Assembly (NCBI RefSeq): GCF_009765835.1
Contig: NZ_LMUS01000006.1
Coordinates: forward strand, 2,284,635-2,348,634
DNA: 64,000 bases
DNA from: Granulicella sp. L56
Lineage (GTDB): Bacteria; Acidobacteriota; Terriglobia; Terriglobales; Acidobacteriaceae
Direction: 5' to 3'
This document shows positions 9,334-18,862 of the stretch, piece after piece (positions within the stretch are counted from its first letter, which is position 1; every line of letters starts with the position of its first letter). The position numbers and the translations under genes are program-made. The notes below the pieces were generated by a model. The model was given only the letters and a program-made list of their open reading frames with translations. It did not search any database and was not told the origin of the DNA.

Positions 9334-10770
9334 TTAGCATACTTGGTGAAAGCCAATACCTATCAACTCAGCGGTCTTCTTCAAAGTGGCGGCCACATGG
9401 CCCACGCCTACAGCGCAGTGATGTGCGGGACCCTGCGCATTCCATGCGTTCACGAAGCCGCGTGCTCCTACCGAGAAGCGGTATCGGCTGTTGGTATTGC
9501 CGATCTCGAGGATTTCGCCCGCCACGCACTCACCTTCCGCGACCAGCAGCTTGAAGCGCGATTCCGCATCCTCCACGACCGAGAGTAGCGTAACAGGGCC
9601 GTGCTTCACGCTCATCTCCACCGAAAGCCCACGTCCCACCTTGCCGTGGTAGACCTTAAGCGGCCTCACTTTGGTCTTGCCCTCGGAGATGGCGATGTGC
9701 CCTGGCCCGTCGTGGCCCATCAGCACCAGGTCGTCGTTAAAATCCATGGCGTAATACTCAGTGAACGATCCGCCCGCGCCAAGAACATCCATTATCTTCA
9801 TTGCCAAGGCATTTTTCACCTCATACTCGCCCGCGACAGGAATGTGCCGGGCAGTCAGTAGCGAGCTTCCCAGAATGATCGAACTCATGGTGTCCTCGTT
9901 AGCCGCATTGCCGGAACCCATGTAGTAGTAGGCCAGGGCATCGAGTTTGTGTCGCTCAACAAATACATCCAGAGCTGCCGATGTCCGCGCCGCCCGTCGC
10001 AACTCCTCGGGAGCACAATCAGGCTGCACATCGAAATACACAAAAAACTCCTCCAGTCGCCGCGCTAAAGTCGCCTCGCCGACCTCGGACTCTAGCGCAC
10101 TCAACTCGTCTACTTCCACGATCTCCAAATGTGTGCCAAAGACGATTGAGACCAGGGTCACATCGGTCATGATGTCCAGCATTCCGTTGTAGTAATGGCC
10201 CATCAGCCCCAGCCGCGCCGAGGACAAGGTGGCGCGCACCTGCGCCGCAGCCACCCATCCTTCGATTTCCCCCCAAGTCTCTTCATCATCGAGCACGCCC
10301 GTGACCTGGTGGAAGGGAATCCGGGCGCGCGCCATCACATTGGCGATCTCTGGAACCGGGCACGCCGAGCAGTAAGCCAGCCACTCGCCCGTCATTTTCG
10401 TGCGATCGTCCAGCTTGTTAAATGCCTTGTAATCGATTGCTGCCTCGGGCTGCAGATTCAGCACAACCACCGGCACACCGGCTCGCTGCACCAACGGTAG
10501 AACCGTACTTGAAAGGGCGTACGTGGTGACATAGAGGAACAGGATGTCGATGTCTTCACGCCGGCACTGATGGCCGGCTTCATGCGAGTGCTCGGGAGAA
10601 TCCACCATGCCCAGGTTGACTACTTCCACCCCGGCACGAGCGAATCGTGCCCCCACCTGTGCCACGTATCCCTCAAGACGCTGCCGCAGCCCCGTGAATT
10701 GCGGCCAATATGTATCCAGGCCAATCCCACATAGGCCCACTCGCAACGGCCGCCCACTCTGCATTGTCAC
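9334..10770 (-). CDS. L-arabinose/L-fucose isomerase-family enzyme
   Basis: 478 residues. GTG start 8 nt after AGGAGG; an ATG two codons later is the alternative. The fold pattern of L-arabinose/L-fucose isomerases is visible: an N-terminal VGLCGIGLDTYWPQF segment, then candidate manganese-site residues Glu292 (NEDTM), Glu315/317 (GEYEVKNALAM), His353/358 (MGHDGPGHIA) and His450/451 (GPAHHCAVG). The order and spacing match Glu306, Glu333, His350 and His450 of Escherichia coli AraA. It should interconvert an aldose and a ketose in the cytoplasm. Next to sulfatases, a GH39-like enzyme and a rhamnose mutarotase, a deoxyhexose such as L-fucose or L-rhamnose is as likely a substrate as L-arabinose. 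Confidence 0.87.
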   Translation of the reverse strand: MTMQSGRPLRVGLCGIGLDTYWPQFTGLRQRLEGYVAQVGARFARAGVEVVNLGMVDSPEHSHEAGHQCRREDIDILFLYVTTYALSSTVLPLVQRAGVPVVVLNLQPEAAIDYKAFNKLDDRTKMTGEWLAYCSACPVPEIANVMARARIPFHQVTGVLDDEETWGEIEGWVAAAQVRATLSSARLGLMGHYYNGMLDIMTDVTLVSIVFGTHLEIVEVDELSALESEVGEATLARRLEEFFVYFDVQPDCAPEELRRAARTSAALDVFVERHKLDALAYYYMGSGNAANEDTMSSIILGSSLLTARHIPVAGEYEVKNALAMKIMDVLGAGGSFTEYYAMDFNDDLVLMGHDGPGHIAISEGKTKVRPLKVYHGKVGRGLSVEMSVKHGPVTLLSVVEDAESRFKLLVAEGECVAGEILEIGNTNSRYRFSVGARGFVNAWNAQGPAHHCAVGVGHVAATLKKTAELIGIGFHQVC

Positions 10771-11089
10771 TTTCTTTCCTCCTTAAAAACTGCATTTGCA
10801 TCACGCCGCAGTCCGAACGATGTGAGTCCGTCTCTCGAACCTGACTTCAAAGACTTCGAGCATCCACACTTCGTTCGAGAAACCAGACGAGTTATATCCA
10901 CAGATAAGGACTCTTTAGCAGCGTGCTCGTCTGATCTCCGTTTATAGATACATCCATAACTTAGCGTACGCGCTTGAAGTCGAGTATGATTCGCCTGCCC
11001 TTTTGAGCAGAAATTAAAGCTCGTTCTATTGCTTTGGAAACTCCTGAGTGACTTTCGGGTAAGTCTACAACGCAGATTGATCTGATCGT
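10771..11089. other. Spacer without recognised genes
   Basis: Upstream region of the isomerase gene. No coding sequence, RNA gene or clear repeat was seen; the promoter of the isomerase should lie here but no strong -35/-10 pair stands out. Confidence 0.4.
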
Positions 11090-11127
11090 AAAAAACTCCC
11101 GTGCGCGATGCTCGGCACGCACGGGAG
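11090..11127 (-). terminator. Rho-independent terminator on the minus strand
   Basis: A 10-bp perfect stem, CTCCCGTGCG at 11096-11105 with its complement at 11118-11127, is preceded on the plus strand by AAAAA, i.e. followed by T5 when read on the minus strand. It lies 46 bp beyond the stop of the decayed TonB-receptor tail (11173-11490) and is the old terminator of that gene. Confidence 0.85.
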
Positions 11128-11172
11128 GAGATGGCTTAACATGCATGAAATCCCATTGGAGATTTCATCCAC

Positions 11173-11490
11173 CTAGAACATTATCTTGAAAGACAATTGA
11201 ATCACTCTCGGGCCATGCGATGCCTGCGTTACTTGAATTATCCCAAAGCAGCCTGCCTGGAGAGTTCCTCCTACGCCAGTGAATTGGGTGTCAGATGTTC
11301 GGTGACATGCGTCCGCTTATCAAGCCCATATCCAGTTATTGACACCGGGACTCTCCAGCCTGTTGCGTCCGACGTTCCCTTCGATATGCAGCGCATTCTT
11401 ACAGAGCACAGAAGGGGGCGTCGTACCTTGAGATATTCGTTCGAGGGCCAAGACCGAGAAACCCACCCCTCTTTAAAAGGGAACCTTATA
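11173..11490 (-). pseudogene. C-terminal remnant of a TonB-dependent receptor
   Basis: Minus-strand frames give, in order, GNVGRNRLESPGVNNW, a frameshift, YGLDKRTHVTEHL, another frameshift, and SHGPRVIQLSFKIMF before a stop at 11173-11175. These match the end of an Oar-type receptor barrel: the GN.GRN..PG..N(F/W)D.GL.K box followed by a C-terminal aromatic strand ending in Phe. At least two frameshifts and loss of the whole N-terminal ~1,000 residues mark it as a relic. Its terminator is still present at 11090-11127. It was not called by simple ORF criteria because no long frame survives. Confidence 0.8.
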
Positions 11491-11592
11491 AGGTGGTAGA
11501 TGTTTTTGTCAAGGAAATATTTATTTCATTCAGTGCAGGTTTCCGGATGTCAATAATATTGCAGGGAAAAATAATTATTGCACTCAATAAAA

Positions 11593-11622
11593 TTGACAAA
11601 CGATTCGAACCCACCCTATGCT
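11593..11622 (+). promoter_or_regulatory. Promoter of the IclR-PBP fusion regulator
   Basis: -35 TTGACA at 11593-11598, 18-bp spacer, -10 TATGCT at 11617-11622; expected start near 11629, giving a ~28-nt leader to ATG 11658. Just upstream are two copies of an AATAAT(A/T)ATTGCA-like element (about 11552-11586), possible regulator sites. Confidence 0.55.
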
Positions 11623-11657
11623 TGCGGTGCTGCGCTGGGTCATAAGAATCGGCGGCC

Positions 11658-12932
11658 ATGTTGAAGCGGTGCAGCGAAGTCGTCAACCCGGGGGCCAGAG
11701 CGGATATGCAAACCAAAAGTAAGGCGGGACGGCCAAAAGAAAAGCGGCCTTCTGCCGGAGACCTTTCGGAGATGAAGCGCGCGCCAGCTCAGTACCACGT
11801 TGATGTATTGGGAAAGGGGCTCGATGTTCTTGATAGCCTGCGAGGTGCCTCCGTCGAGTTGCGATTAACGGATATTGCCGAAAAATCCGGGCTGGATATG
11901 AGCACGACCTTCCGTATGCTTCGTACCCTGGAAGCACATGGCTACGTTGTACGGGACAAGGCGACCAAGCGGTTCAGGCATACCCTGGGTCACAGGAACT
12001 ATCGCGTTGGCTATGCTCAACTCTCCACTGATCAGCCCTTTGTTCAGAGGGTGACTCAAGGATTGGTAGACGCCGCAGCCCAGGCCCAGGTGGAGTTGCT
12101 TGTGGTCGACAACAAGGGGAACCCCGAACAAGCCCTAAAGAATGCGGAATGGTTAATTGCACAAAAGGTGGATTTTGTAATTGAGTATGAATTCCATTCT
12201 GGAGTCGGGCCTGCGCTGGCCGATATGTTCCGCAAAGCAGATATACCTCTTCTGGCGATCGATATCCCCATGCCCAGCGCAATTTACTTTGGTGTCGATA
12301 ACTATGAGGTAGGCAGATTAGGCGGACAGGCATTGGCACAGTTTGCCAGTGATCAGTGGAATGGAAACGTAGGCCGCGTTCTGTTGCTGGAACTGCCCGA
12401 AGCTGGTCCCATTCCTCAAGCGCGCGTCCTTGGGACGGTCGACGGAATACGGAGCGTGTTACCCAAATTGGATGACGGAAAAGTGCTTCACAAGGATGGC
12501 AAGGGAACCGAAAAAGGAGGGTATGCGGTTACCCGTCATTTCGCCCAGTCTTTAGGGCGGAAAGAGCATTTGCTGATCGCAGCTTCCAACGACAATTGTA
12601 CCCGCGGAGCGATTCGTGCGATCCGGGAGATGAGACGGGAACGGTCTACGGCAATCATGTCGCAGGGATGGGGGCCGGACCTGGATCTCGAGGCCGAACT
12701 GCAAAGCCCCGATAGCCCTCTCATCGGTGCCATAGCCTATTTCCCTGAAAAGTACGGTGAGAGAATCCTGCCGATCGTCCTTCAGTGTTTGAAGCGGCAA
12801 CATGTTTCTCCATCTCACTATTGCGAACACAGGCTGATTCTGCGGGATGGGCTCTTCATGCGCCAGAGTTCGCAAGGAGCCCTCTCCAGTGAAGTCTTTG
12901 CAGTACGTCCTGGAGCAAAAAAATCAAGATGA
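11658..12932 (+). CDS. Fusion regulator: IclR-type winged helix plus periplasmic-binding-protein sugar domain
   Basis: 424 residues from ATG 11658; ATG 11706 (MQTKSKAGRP) is a possible later start. After a basic N-terminal stretch, residues ~48-115 form an IclR-like winged helix (VLGKGLDVLDSLRG, LRLTDIAEKSGLDMSTTFRM, LEAHGYVVRD). The rest is not the IclR effector domain but a Peripla_BP_4/LacI-like sugar-binding domain: VELLVVDNKGNPEQALKNAEWLI, DIPMPSAIYFGVDNYEVGRLGG, ASNDNCTRGAIRAIRE. It is thus a one-component sugar-sensing transcription factor with swapped modules. Its position between the isomerase and the GH39/mutarotase genes suggests it senses a sugar from this locus. Confidence 0.9.
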   Translation: MLKRCSEVVNPGARADMQTKSKAGRPKEKRPSAGDLSEMKRAPAQYHVDVLGKGLDVLDSLRGASVELRLTDIAEKSGLDMSTTFRMLRTLEAHGYVVRDKATKRFRHTLGHRNYRVGYAQLSTDQPFVQRVTQGLVDAAAQAQVELLVVDNKGNPEQALKNAEWLIAQKVDFVIEYEFHSGVGPALADMFRKADIPLLAIDIPMPSAIYFGVDNYEVGRLGGQALAQFASDQWNGNVGRVLLLELPEAGPIPQARVLGTVDGIRSVLPKLDDGKVLHKDGKGTEKGGYAVTRHFAQSLGRKEHLLIAASNDNCTRGAIRAIREMRRERSTAIMSQGWGPDLDLEAELQSPDSPLIGAIAYFPEKYGERILPIVLQCLKRQHVSPSHYCEHRLILRDGLFMRQSSQGALSSEVFAVRPGAKKSR

Positions 12933-13206
12933 GCGGCCGCCTGCAAATATTGGCTAGCATCAGCATGGGGAAAGCGTATTCATTTCCCTATCGAAGTGCT
13001 CACCCTAGATCTTCTGGTGACGAGACGCGGCAGCTTGGCGGACCCAGCTTGATGTTGTTGCGGCCACTCCAGTGGTCAACTCCACCCAGCATCTCCGGAA
13101 TAAGGAAGTTTCACTATGGGCAATATTGCAGCTCGCGCTATCCGGGTAATGACGTTGTGCGACGTGCAATCTTGCCTGACAGCAAAAAAGAAAAGGAGCG
13201 TGCACC
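12933..13206 (+). other. Spacer upstream of the GH39-like gene
   Basis: About 270 bp without a recognised gene. AAGGAG at 13192-13197 is the ribosome-binding site of the following gene. Probably a target of the fusion regulator; no clear operator repeat was found. Confidence 0.35.
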
Positions 13207-14745
13207 ATGCACATAAGATTGGCGACAAAATATCGGTTTCAGCATTACCGGGCAGTAGGTGAATTCGCCCGACTATTTGTTGTGGGCTTTACCTGCGTTG
13301 CGATGCCTGTCGCGCTGCACGCTCAGCAGCCACTTCAACTGACCATCCACTGGGACAAGACCTCGGTGGTCTCCAAGTCAACGCCTACGTTTCAGATCGT
13401 AGTGAATCCACCTTTGCGGCGAGGTGAGCCGATGAACACTGCCGCCTACAAGGCGGTGAAAGAACTGGGTGCGGACTATGTGCGCTATGTACCCTGGCTT
13501 CCGTATCCCAGGTTGGCAGTGGCGGAGTTAGAGCCATCCACGAAGCAGAAGACCTCGTGGGACTTCAGCCTCATCGATCCTATGACGATTGACTTTCTGA
13601 ACGCGACGGAGGGGCATCCGACCGTCATGAATTTCAGCACCATGCCAGCGTGGCTCTTCAAGACCGATAAGCCGGTGACTTATCCGGCCGATCCCAATCA
13701 GCCGGTCTGGAACTACACGCAAGGCACGGAATTGCGCGATCCCACCGGCAAAGAGGTGGGCGACTACTATGAGCGGCTAGTGAGTTGGTATGTAAATGGT
13801 GGCTTCACCGATGAGAATGGAGTGCGGCATGAGTCCGGCCATCATTACAAGTTCCCGGTGTGGGAAGTATTGAATGAGGTGGAATCGGAGCATTCTACGA
13901 CGCCCCAGGATTACACCAAACGGTATGATGCCATCGTCGAAGGGATTCGTCGCGCCAGCCCTGATACAAAGTTCATGGGCATGGCGCTTGCGGCACCTAA
14001 AGAACATCCGGAGTTTTTTGAATACTTTCTCAATCCGGCCAATCACAAGCACGGCATCCCGCTGGATTACATCTCGTACCACTTCTACGCGTCTCCCACA
14101 CGCTCGCAGAACATCTCAGACTGGCAATACACGTTCTTCGATCAGGCGGATGGATTCTTGAGCACGGTGCGATTCGCCGAGAGTATTCGCAAGCGGCTCT
14201 CGCCGGAGACAAAGACGGACCTGGATGAGTTAGGTGTCATTCTACCGACCGATAACACCGCAGCGGACAAGGTGCCACCGCCAGCCGGCTACTATAACCT
14301 GGCTGGCTCTTTGTACGCGTATTTATATATAGAGCTTTCACGACTACAGATCGACGTCATCGGCGAATCGCAGCTTGTTGGCTATCCAACGCAGTATCCC
14401 AGTGTGAGCATGATGAACTGGATCAACAACAAACCGAACCCGCGCTTCTGGGTACTCAAGCTGATCAAGGACAACTTCCATGCGGGCGACTCGCTGGTGG
14501 AGACAAATTTAGGAGGTCCGGCTTCGAGCGATGTTGAGGCACAGGGCTTCCTTACCACTGACGGCCACAAACTTCTGCTGGCTAACAAGCGGGATCATGC
14601 TGTCGAGGTTGAGCTGCCGGATGCACAGAAGGCGAGTGCGCTGACAGTGGATGAGTCGACAGGGGATGAACCAGCACACAGCGTGAAGCTGGCGGACGGC
14701 AAGATCAAACTGGAACCCTTTGCTGTGTCGGTGGTGAGTTGGTGA
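13207..14745 (+). CDS. Exported GH39-like glycoside hydrolase
   Basis: 512 residues with AAGGAG 10 nt upstream of ATG. An N-terminal signal (FARLFVVGFTCVAMPVALHAQ) predicts export. The (beta/alpha)8 clan-A pattern of GH39 beta-xylosidases is present: a YPRLAVAELEP region, the acid/base box WEVLNEVESEHS near residue 220, LDYISYHFYA near 280, and a probable nucleophile in TDLDELGV near 338. C-terminal residues ~430-512 form a small beta-domain typical of such hydrolases. The substrate cannot be fixed; context (sulfatases, deoxyhexose enzymes) favours a side-chain-bearing plant or algal-type glycan. The rhamnose mutarotase-like gene starts 2 nt after its stop, so the two are cotranslated. Confidence 0.85.
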   Translation: MHIRLATKYRFQHYRAVGEFARLFVVGFTCVAMPVALHAQQPLQLTIHWDKTSVVSKSTPTFQIVVNPPLRRGEPMNTAAYKAVKELGADYVRYVPWLPYPRLAVAELEPSTKQKTSWDFSLIDPMTIDFLNATEGHPTVMNFSTMPAWLFKTDKPVTYPADPNQPVWNYTQGTELRDPTGKEVGDYYERLVSWYVNGGFTDENGVRHESGHHYKFPVWEVLNEVESEHSTTPQDYTKRYDAIVEGIRRASPDTKFMGMALAAPKEHPEFFEYFLNPANHKHGIPLDYISYHFYASPTRSQNISDWQYTFFDQADGFLSTVRFAESIRKRLSPETKTDLDELGVILPTDNTAADKVPPPAGYYNLAGSLYAYLYIELSRLQIDVIGESQLVGYPTQYPSVSMMNWINNKPNPRFWVLKLIKDNFHAGDSLVETNLGGPASSDVEAQGFLTTDGHKLLLANKRDHAVEVELPDAQKASALTVDESTGDEPAHSVKLADGKIKLEPFAVSVVSW

Positions 14746-14747
14746 CG

Positions 14748-15101
14748 ATGAATCCGAAGACCGATTTCACCGAAGACCAACCGGTAAAGAGGTTCGCCTT
14801 CATTCTTCGGCTGCGGGAGGGCGCAGCCGAAGCCTATGAAAAGGCGCATCAAGAGGTTTGGCCCGAGATGCGCGAGATGCTAAAGAGCGGAGGCATCAGC
14901 GAATATTCCATCTTCCGCCGGGATAACTTGCTGCTGCTTACCTTCAAGGCGGTGGACTTCGAGGCCACCTGGAGCCAGTTCGATGATCACCCGGTAAACC
15001 TGCGCTGGCAGAAAGCCATGGAACCATTTTTTACGACACAGGAGGGCCTGCGCCCCGGAGAACGCTTCCCAATGATGGAGGAAGTTTTCTTTCTGCCCTG
15101 A
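14748..15101 (+). CDS. L-rhamnose mutarotase family protein
   Basis: 117 residues from ATG 14748, two bases after the upstream stop; TTG 14739 and GTG 14742 are in-frame alternatives that would overlap. Features of the RhaM family: AFILRLREGAAEAYEKAHQEVWPEM at the N-terminus, with the catalytic His in KAHQEVWPE, SEYSIF in the middle, and the family's closing motif EEVFFLP. It should catalyse the alpha/beta anomer exchange of L-rhamnose or L-fucose, supplying the form needed by the isomerase. Its coupling to a GH39-like hydrolase and the nearby isomerase ties the locus to deoxyhexoses. Confidence 0.88.
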   Translation: MNPKTDFTEDQPVKRFAFILRLREGAAEAYEKAHQEVWPEMREMLKSGGISEYSIFRRDNLLLLTFKAVDFEATWSQFDDHPVNLRWQKAMEPFFTTQEGLRPGERFPMMEEVFFLP

Positions 15102-15307
15102 AAGCGAGTGATTCACCAAAGAGCACATCACCGTATTCTCAGGAGAGAGCGCTTACTTGAGGTAGAAACGCACGATTGAAGCGATTGATTACCGAGCTGA
15201 AGATGGATGCGGAGAAGAGGCATCGCCCGATTGTCCAATCTTCTGTTTAGAACAAGTCTTGGAACGGCAGACAATCGCAGCTAAGACTCGAATACCAAGA
15301 TCGACCG

Positions 15308-18300
15308 TTAAAATGAGAACTTCGCTGCCAGTTGTATAAGGCGAGGAGTCGCAGCACTCTCAATCTGACCGAAGCTGGGATCTTCTCTCTGTCCGTCAAC
15401 CGATGCCGGGCCATAGAACTGAGCATGATTAAAGACGTTGAACGCCTCCGCTCGAAACTCCAGTGACTTTGTGTCGGCTAAGCGCAAACCCTTTTGAAGC
15501 GTCATGTCGAAGTTCTCAATCCCCGGACCATAGAAGATTCGGCGCTTGGCGTTTCCAAGCTGACCAAGATTCTCTTCTGGAAATAGCGCAGCATTGAAAG
15601 CTGGACGACCATTGCGACCGTTCGTATTGATTTTGAGTGTACCCGGCAGGTGCTGCGGAGTATCGAGCAGATAGTTATTCGCGCCGTTTCCAAGTGTGCC
15701 GAGAAGGGAGTTATCCGAGTTGTCAAATAACGTTACAGGAAAGCCGGTAGTGAAGCGGGCTGTGCCGGAGAGACTCCATTGCTCTGTAAGACGATTGCTT
15801 TTACGCAGAAGCTCGGTAACGGGCAGCGCCAACGTATAGCTCCCTACAAAAGCGTGCTTCATATCCCACGCTGAGATAGTACGACTTTGCCGGGGATCAA
15901 TCGGATTGAGCTGTTCTCCGAGATTTGATCCTTGATCAATCGACTTTGCATAGGTGTAGCTCAGCAGGAACTGTGATCCGTAGTGCTGATAACGGAGAGT
16001 GGCTTCGAGAGCGTTGTAATTTGAATTCGCGATGGAGCTATCGGAGGTGTTCTCTCCATAGCTCGGCCCCTGCCCGACGCGGGTTCCCTGGATCGTTTGT
16101 CCGGCACTGTTGGTATACGGCGAGTCCTCGCCGAAGGGACTGCAGCCGGGGAGACTCAAGCACAGAGCAGGATTGCCTGGGTTGACTGAGACAAGCGCAA
16201 GCAGGCGGTGACCCTGGTTCCCGACGTAGCTCACAGTCAATAGAGTATTTTTTGTAATCTGCCGCTGAATTGAAAGCATGTAGTTGCTGGTATAGGCCGC
16301 GCGATTGGTGTGATTGAAGAATGGGTCTGCTGCAAGAGGCAGGAAGTTCGCCCAGTTGACTGAAGTATCAAAATTGGAAGCGGAGACGCTGTGCGACGGA
16401 AAGGGGAATGGAAAACGCTGTCCATTGTTCACCCCCGTAGCGGCTGTAATGAACGGTGTCGCCAGTAACGGAGGGCCAGGACTGAGGTAGTTGAAACCGA
16501 AGGGAGGAACTGAGTACATGATGCCTGTCGAAAGGCCCTGAAACGCGGTGTAGAAGAGGCCATAGCTGGCACGAATGCTGCTCTGCCCATTGCTTCCGAA
16601 GATCCTGCTCCAGATTCCTCGATCAAATTGCGGTGAATATGCGAGGCCGATTCTCGGCGCAAAATTCTTGTAGCCGGTTGGGGCAAGTGTCTTCGGCACA
16701 CCAGGATCGCCCGCGACGACCAGCCCTGAAGGAGCCCCCGGATAGAGCGTTGACTGCGCTCCGGGTATATAGGTCTGGATTTGGTTGAACTTTTCCCACC
16801 AGGGCATGATGACATCCCAGCGAAGGCCAGCGTTGATCGTTAGGTTCTTTCGCGCCCGCCAACTGTCCTGTGCGTACAGGCCGAAATAGCGATTTCGTAG
16901 ATAGAACGGCTGACCGGAAGATTGGGTGAAATTACTTGGAGTACCCAACAGAAAATCGGCATATGGATTGCCCGTCTCGGTGCCGTTAATGTTGAAGGTC
17001 CCGTTGAAGGTGGCGTTCGGGTGTTCGTTGACTTCATCCGCATGGAACTGACCGCCAAACTTGAGCGTGTGAGAACCCATCGCTCTGGAGATTCCGTCAC
17101 TCACGTACCAGGTATTGTTTACCTGCGTCAGATTAGTGATCGGCACGCCCATGATAAATGTGGGGAAGGTGATGTTCTCCACGCCTTCGAACTGTGGAGC
17201 CTGCACATAAATCCCTGAATCAGTTCCAGATGCAAAGCCTTGCGATGCCAGGCTAACGCCGAGGCCGCCCTTCGGCTGGCCGATGATGTTTGCATCGCGG
17301 AGATAGCCAACGTGAAATTCATTGACAGTGTTTATGCCAAGAACCTTCGTATCCCCCAGAGAGAAGAGTTGTGCACGCCCGATTGTCAGCGCATCGAATC
17401 CGGGAATGCTCGCTCCGGCGACCGCCCCTGGATATGGATTGTCCAGTCGGTAGTCATCTAAGAAGTAATAGCCGGACAACTGCCCTAGCCTGTTATTGAG
17501 GTCGACGCGTACCGATCCTTTATCATCCCGAACCGTCTGCGAAAACGCTGACGTTGAAAACTGACTCGTACCCGAGTTCGGAGATGGAATGTATTGCAGA
17601 AGGTTATTGGCCGGCTCCGACCATGCACTTTGTGGAATCACTCCATTTGGAAAGACGGCAGCGTATGCTTCTCCTGAAGCGACCGCATAGCCAAGTTTCT
17701 GCGTCAGCAGAGAAGCCAGATAGGGACCGCTCACATTCCCTGTAAGCGCATTCATCTGTGTCTTCGGATCGAAAAAGTTGCCGTTGCGCTGCGCGACGGT
17801 AGGAACTGAGATGTTCCCTGTCGAAACTCCCTGAGTCGTGCGTGTTCCCTGATAGTCGGTGAAGAAGAAGAGCTTGTCGCTTTTGATCGGTCCTCCGATA
17901 GCTCCGCCAAACTGACTCTGATTGAAGGCGGAGCGGGTAGGATCGAAGTAGCCCCTTGCATCCAGATTTGTGTTGCGAAAAAACTCGAACGCTCTGCCGT
18001 GAAATTGATTAGACCCTAGCTTGGTGATGACGGTGACAATTCCGCCGTTGTAGTTTCCGTACTCAGGATCGAAATTCGTAGTCAGTACGCGGAACTGCTC
18101 GATTGAATCAAGATCTGGGATGATCGAGGTGCCGCCATTCATGTGCTCCTGTACGTCAATTCCGTTCACTAGAAATCCGTTGGAGGACTCGCGCTGGCCG
18201 TTGATGGAGAGGTTGCCTGGATTCAAATTGCCAGACGGATCGATGCCGCCGGTGACGCCTGCCATAATGACAGAGCTGGGTAACAAGGTTGAGATAGGGG

Positions 18301-18823
18301 CCACGCCCGGTTGAATTGCCAGTAGGTCAGTGTAGCTACGCCCGTTCAATGGGAGCGCTGTCATCTGTGATCCCGATACAACTTCGCCAAGGTTCGTTGT
18401 CGAGGTCTCTACCTGCACACCAGTCTCACTTGTGACTGTCACGGTGTCAGACTGTGACCCTACGGCTAGAGCGACATCCACCCGAATAGCTGAAGCCGCG
18501 TCCACTGTCAGATTTGCCTTTCGCTGCGGAGCGAATCCGCTAGCTTCGATGGTGAGATCGTAGCGTCCGACCGGAAGGTCTGGGAATGAGTAGAGTCCTT
18601 GCTTGTCGGAGATGCCTTGGTAGATCGTTCGCTGGGCGAGATTGATCAGTTTCAGCGTGGCTCCTTGAATTACAGCCCCGCTTTGGTCCGCAATCGCACC
18701 GGAAATGCTACCCCCAGTTGCTGCCAGTAAGTAACCGGCTGCAAGAAAAAGAAATAAAAAAACCAGAAGATAACGAGCTGTTCTGGCCACAATAATGGAT
18801 GAAACCAATCTCTGTCTGAACAA
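15308..18823 (-). CDS. Oar-type TonB-dependent receptor
   Basis: 1171 residues from TTG 18823, preceded by GGAG. A hydrophobic signal (LLVFLFLFLAAGYLLA) is followed by a carboxypeptidase-regulatory-like domain (about 35-120: GSISGAIADQSGAVIQGA, YSFPDLPVGRYDLTIEA), a plug with LPLNGRSYTDLL and FLVNGIDVQ, and a barrel ending in Phe (QLAAKFSF). This is an outer-membrane uptake protein energised by TonB, of the class widespread in Acidobacteriota. Convergent with the GH39/mutarotase genes and close to the sulfatases, it is the likely glycan importer of the locus. A Cys-rich leader ORF lies 150 bp upstream. Confidence 0.93.
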   Translation of the reverse strand: MFRQRLVSSIIVARTARYLLVFLFLFLAAGYLLAATGGSISGAIADQSGAVIQGATLKLINLAQRTIYQGISDKQGLYSFPDLPVGRYDLTIEASGFAPQRKANLTVDAASAIRVDVALAVGSQSDTVTVTSETGVQVETSTTNLGEVVSGSQMTALPLNGRSYTDLLAIQPGVAPISTLLPSSVIMAGVTGGIDPSGNLNPGNLSINGQRESSNGFLVNGIDVQEHMNGGTSIIPDLDSIEQFRVLTTNFDPEYGNYNGGIVTVITKLGSNQFHGRAFEFFRNTNLDARGYFDPTRSAFNQSQFGGAIGGPIKSDKLFFFTDYQGTRTTQGVSTGNISVPTVAQRNGNFFDPKTQMNALTGNVSGPYLASLLTQKLGYAVASGEAYAAVFPNGVIPQSAWSEPANNLLQYIPSPNSGTSQFSTSAFSQTVRDDKGSVRVDLNNRLGQLSGYYFLDDYRLDNPYPGAVAGASIPGFDALTIGRAQLFSLGDTKVLGINTVNEFHVGYLRDANIIGQPKGGLGVSLASQGFASGTDSGIYVQAPQFEGVENITFPTFIMGVPITNLTQVNNTWYVSDGISRAMGSHTLKFGGQFHADEVNEHPNATFNGTFNINGTETGNPYADFLLGTPSNFTQSSGQPFYLRNRYFGLYAQDSWRARKNLTINAGLRWDVIMPWWEKFNQIQTYIPGAQSTLYPGAPSGLVVAGDPGVPKTLAPTGYKNFAPRIGLAYSPQFDRGIWSRIFGSNGQSSIRASYGLFYTAFQGLSTGIMYSVPPFGFNYLSPGPPLLATPFITAATGVNNGQRFPFPFPSHSVSASNFDTSVNWANFLPLAADPFFNHTNRAAYTSNYMLSIQRQITKNTLLTVSYVGNQGHRLLALVSVNPGNPALCLSLPGCSPFGEDSPYTNSAGQTIQGTRVGQGPSYGENTSDSSIANSNYNALEATLRYQHYGSQFLLSYTYAKSIDQGSNLGEQLNPIDPRQSRTISAWDMKHAFVGSYTLALPVTELLRKSNRLTEQWSLSGTARFTTGFPVTLFDNSDNSLLGTLGNGANNYLLDTPQHLPGTLKINTNGRNGRPAFNAALFPEENLGQLGNAKRRIFYGPGIENFDMTLQKGLRLADTKSLEFRAEAFNVFNHAQFYGPASVDGQREDPSFGQIESAATPRLIQLAAKFSF

Positions 18824-18862
18824 TTCCCACTCCAGGCTTAGCTATTGCGGCAAACGGAGCGC

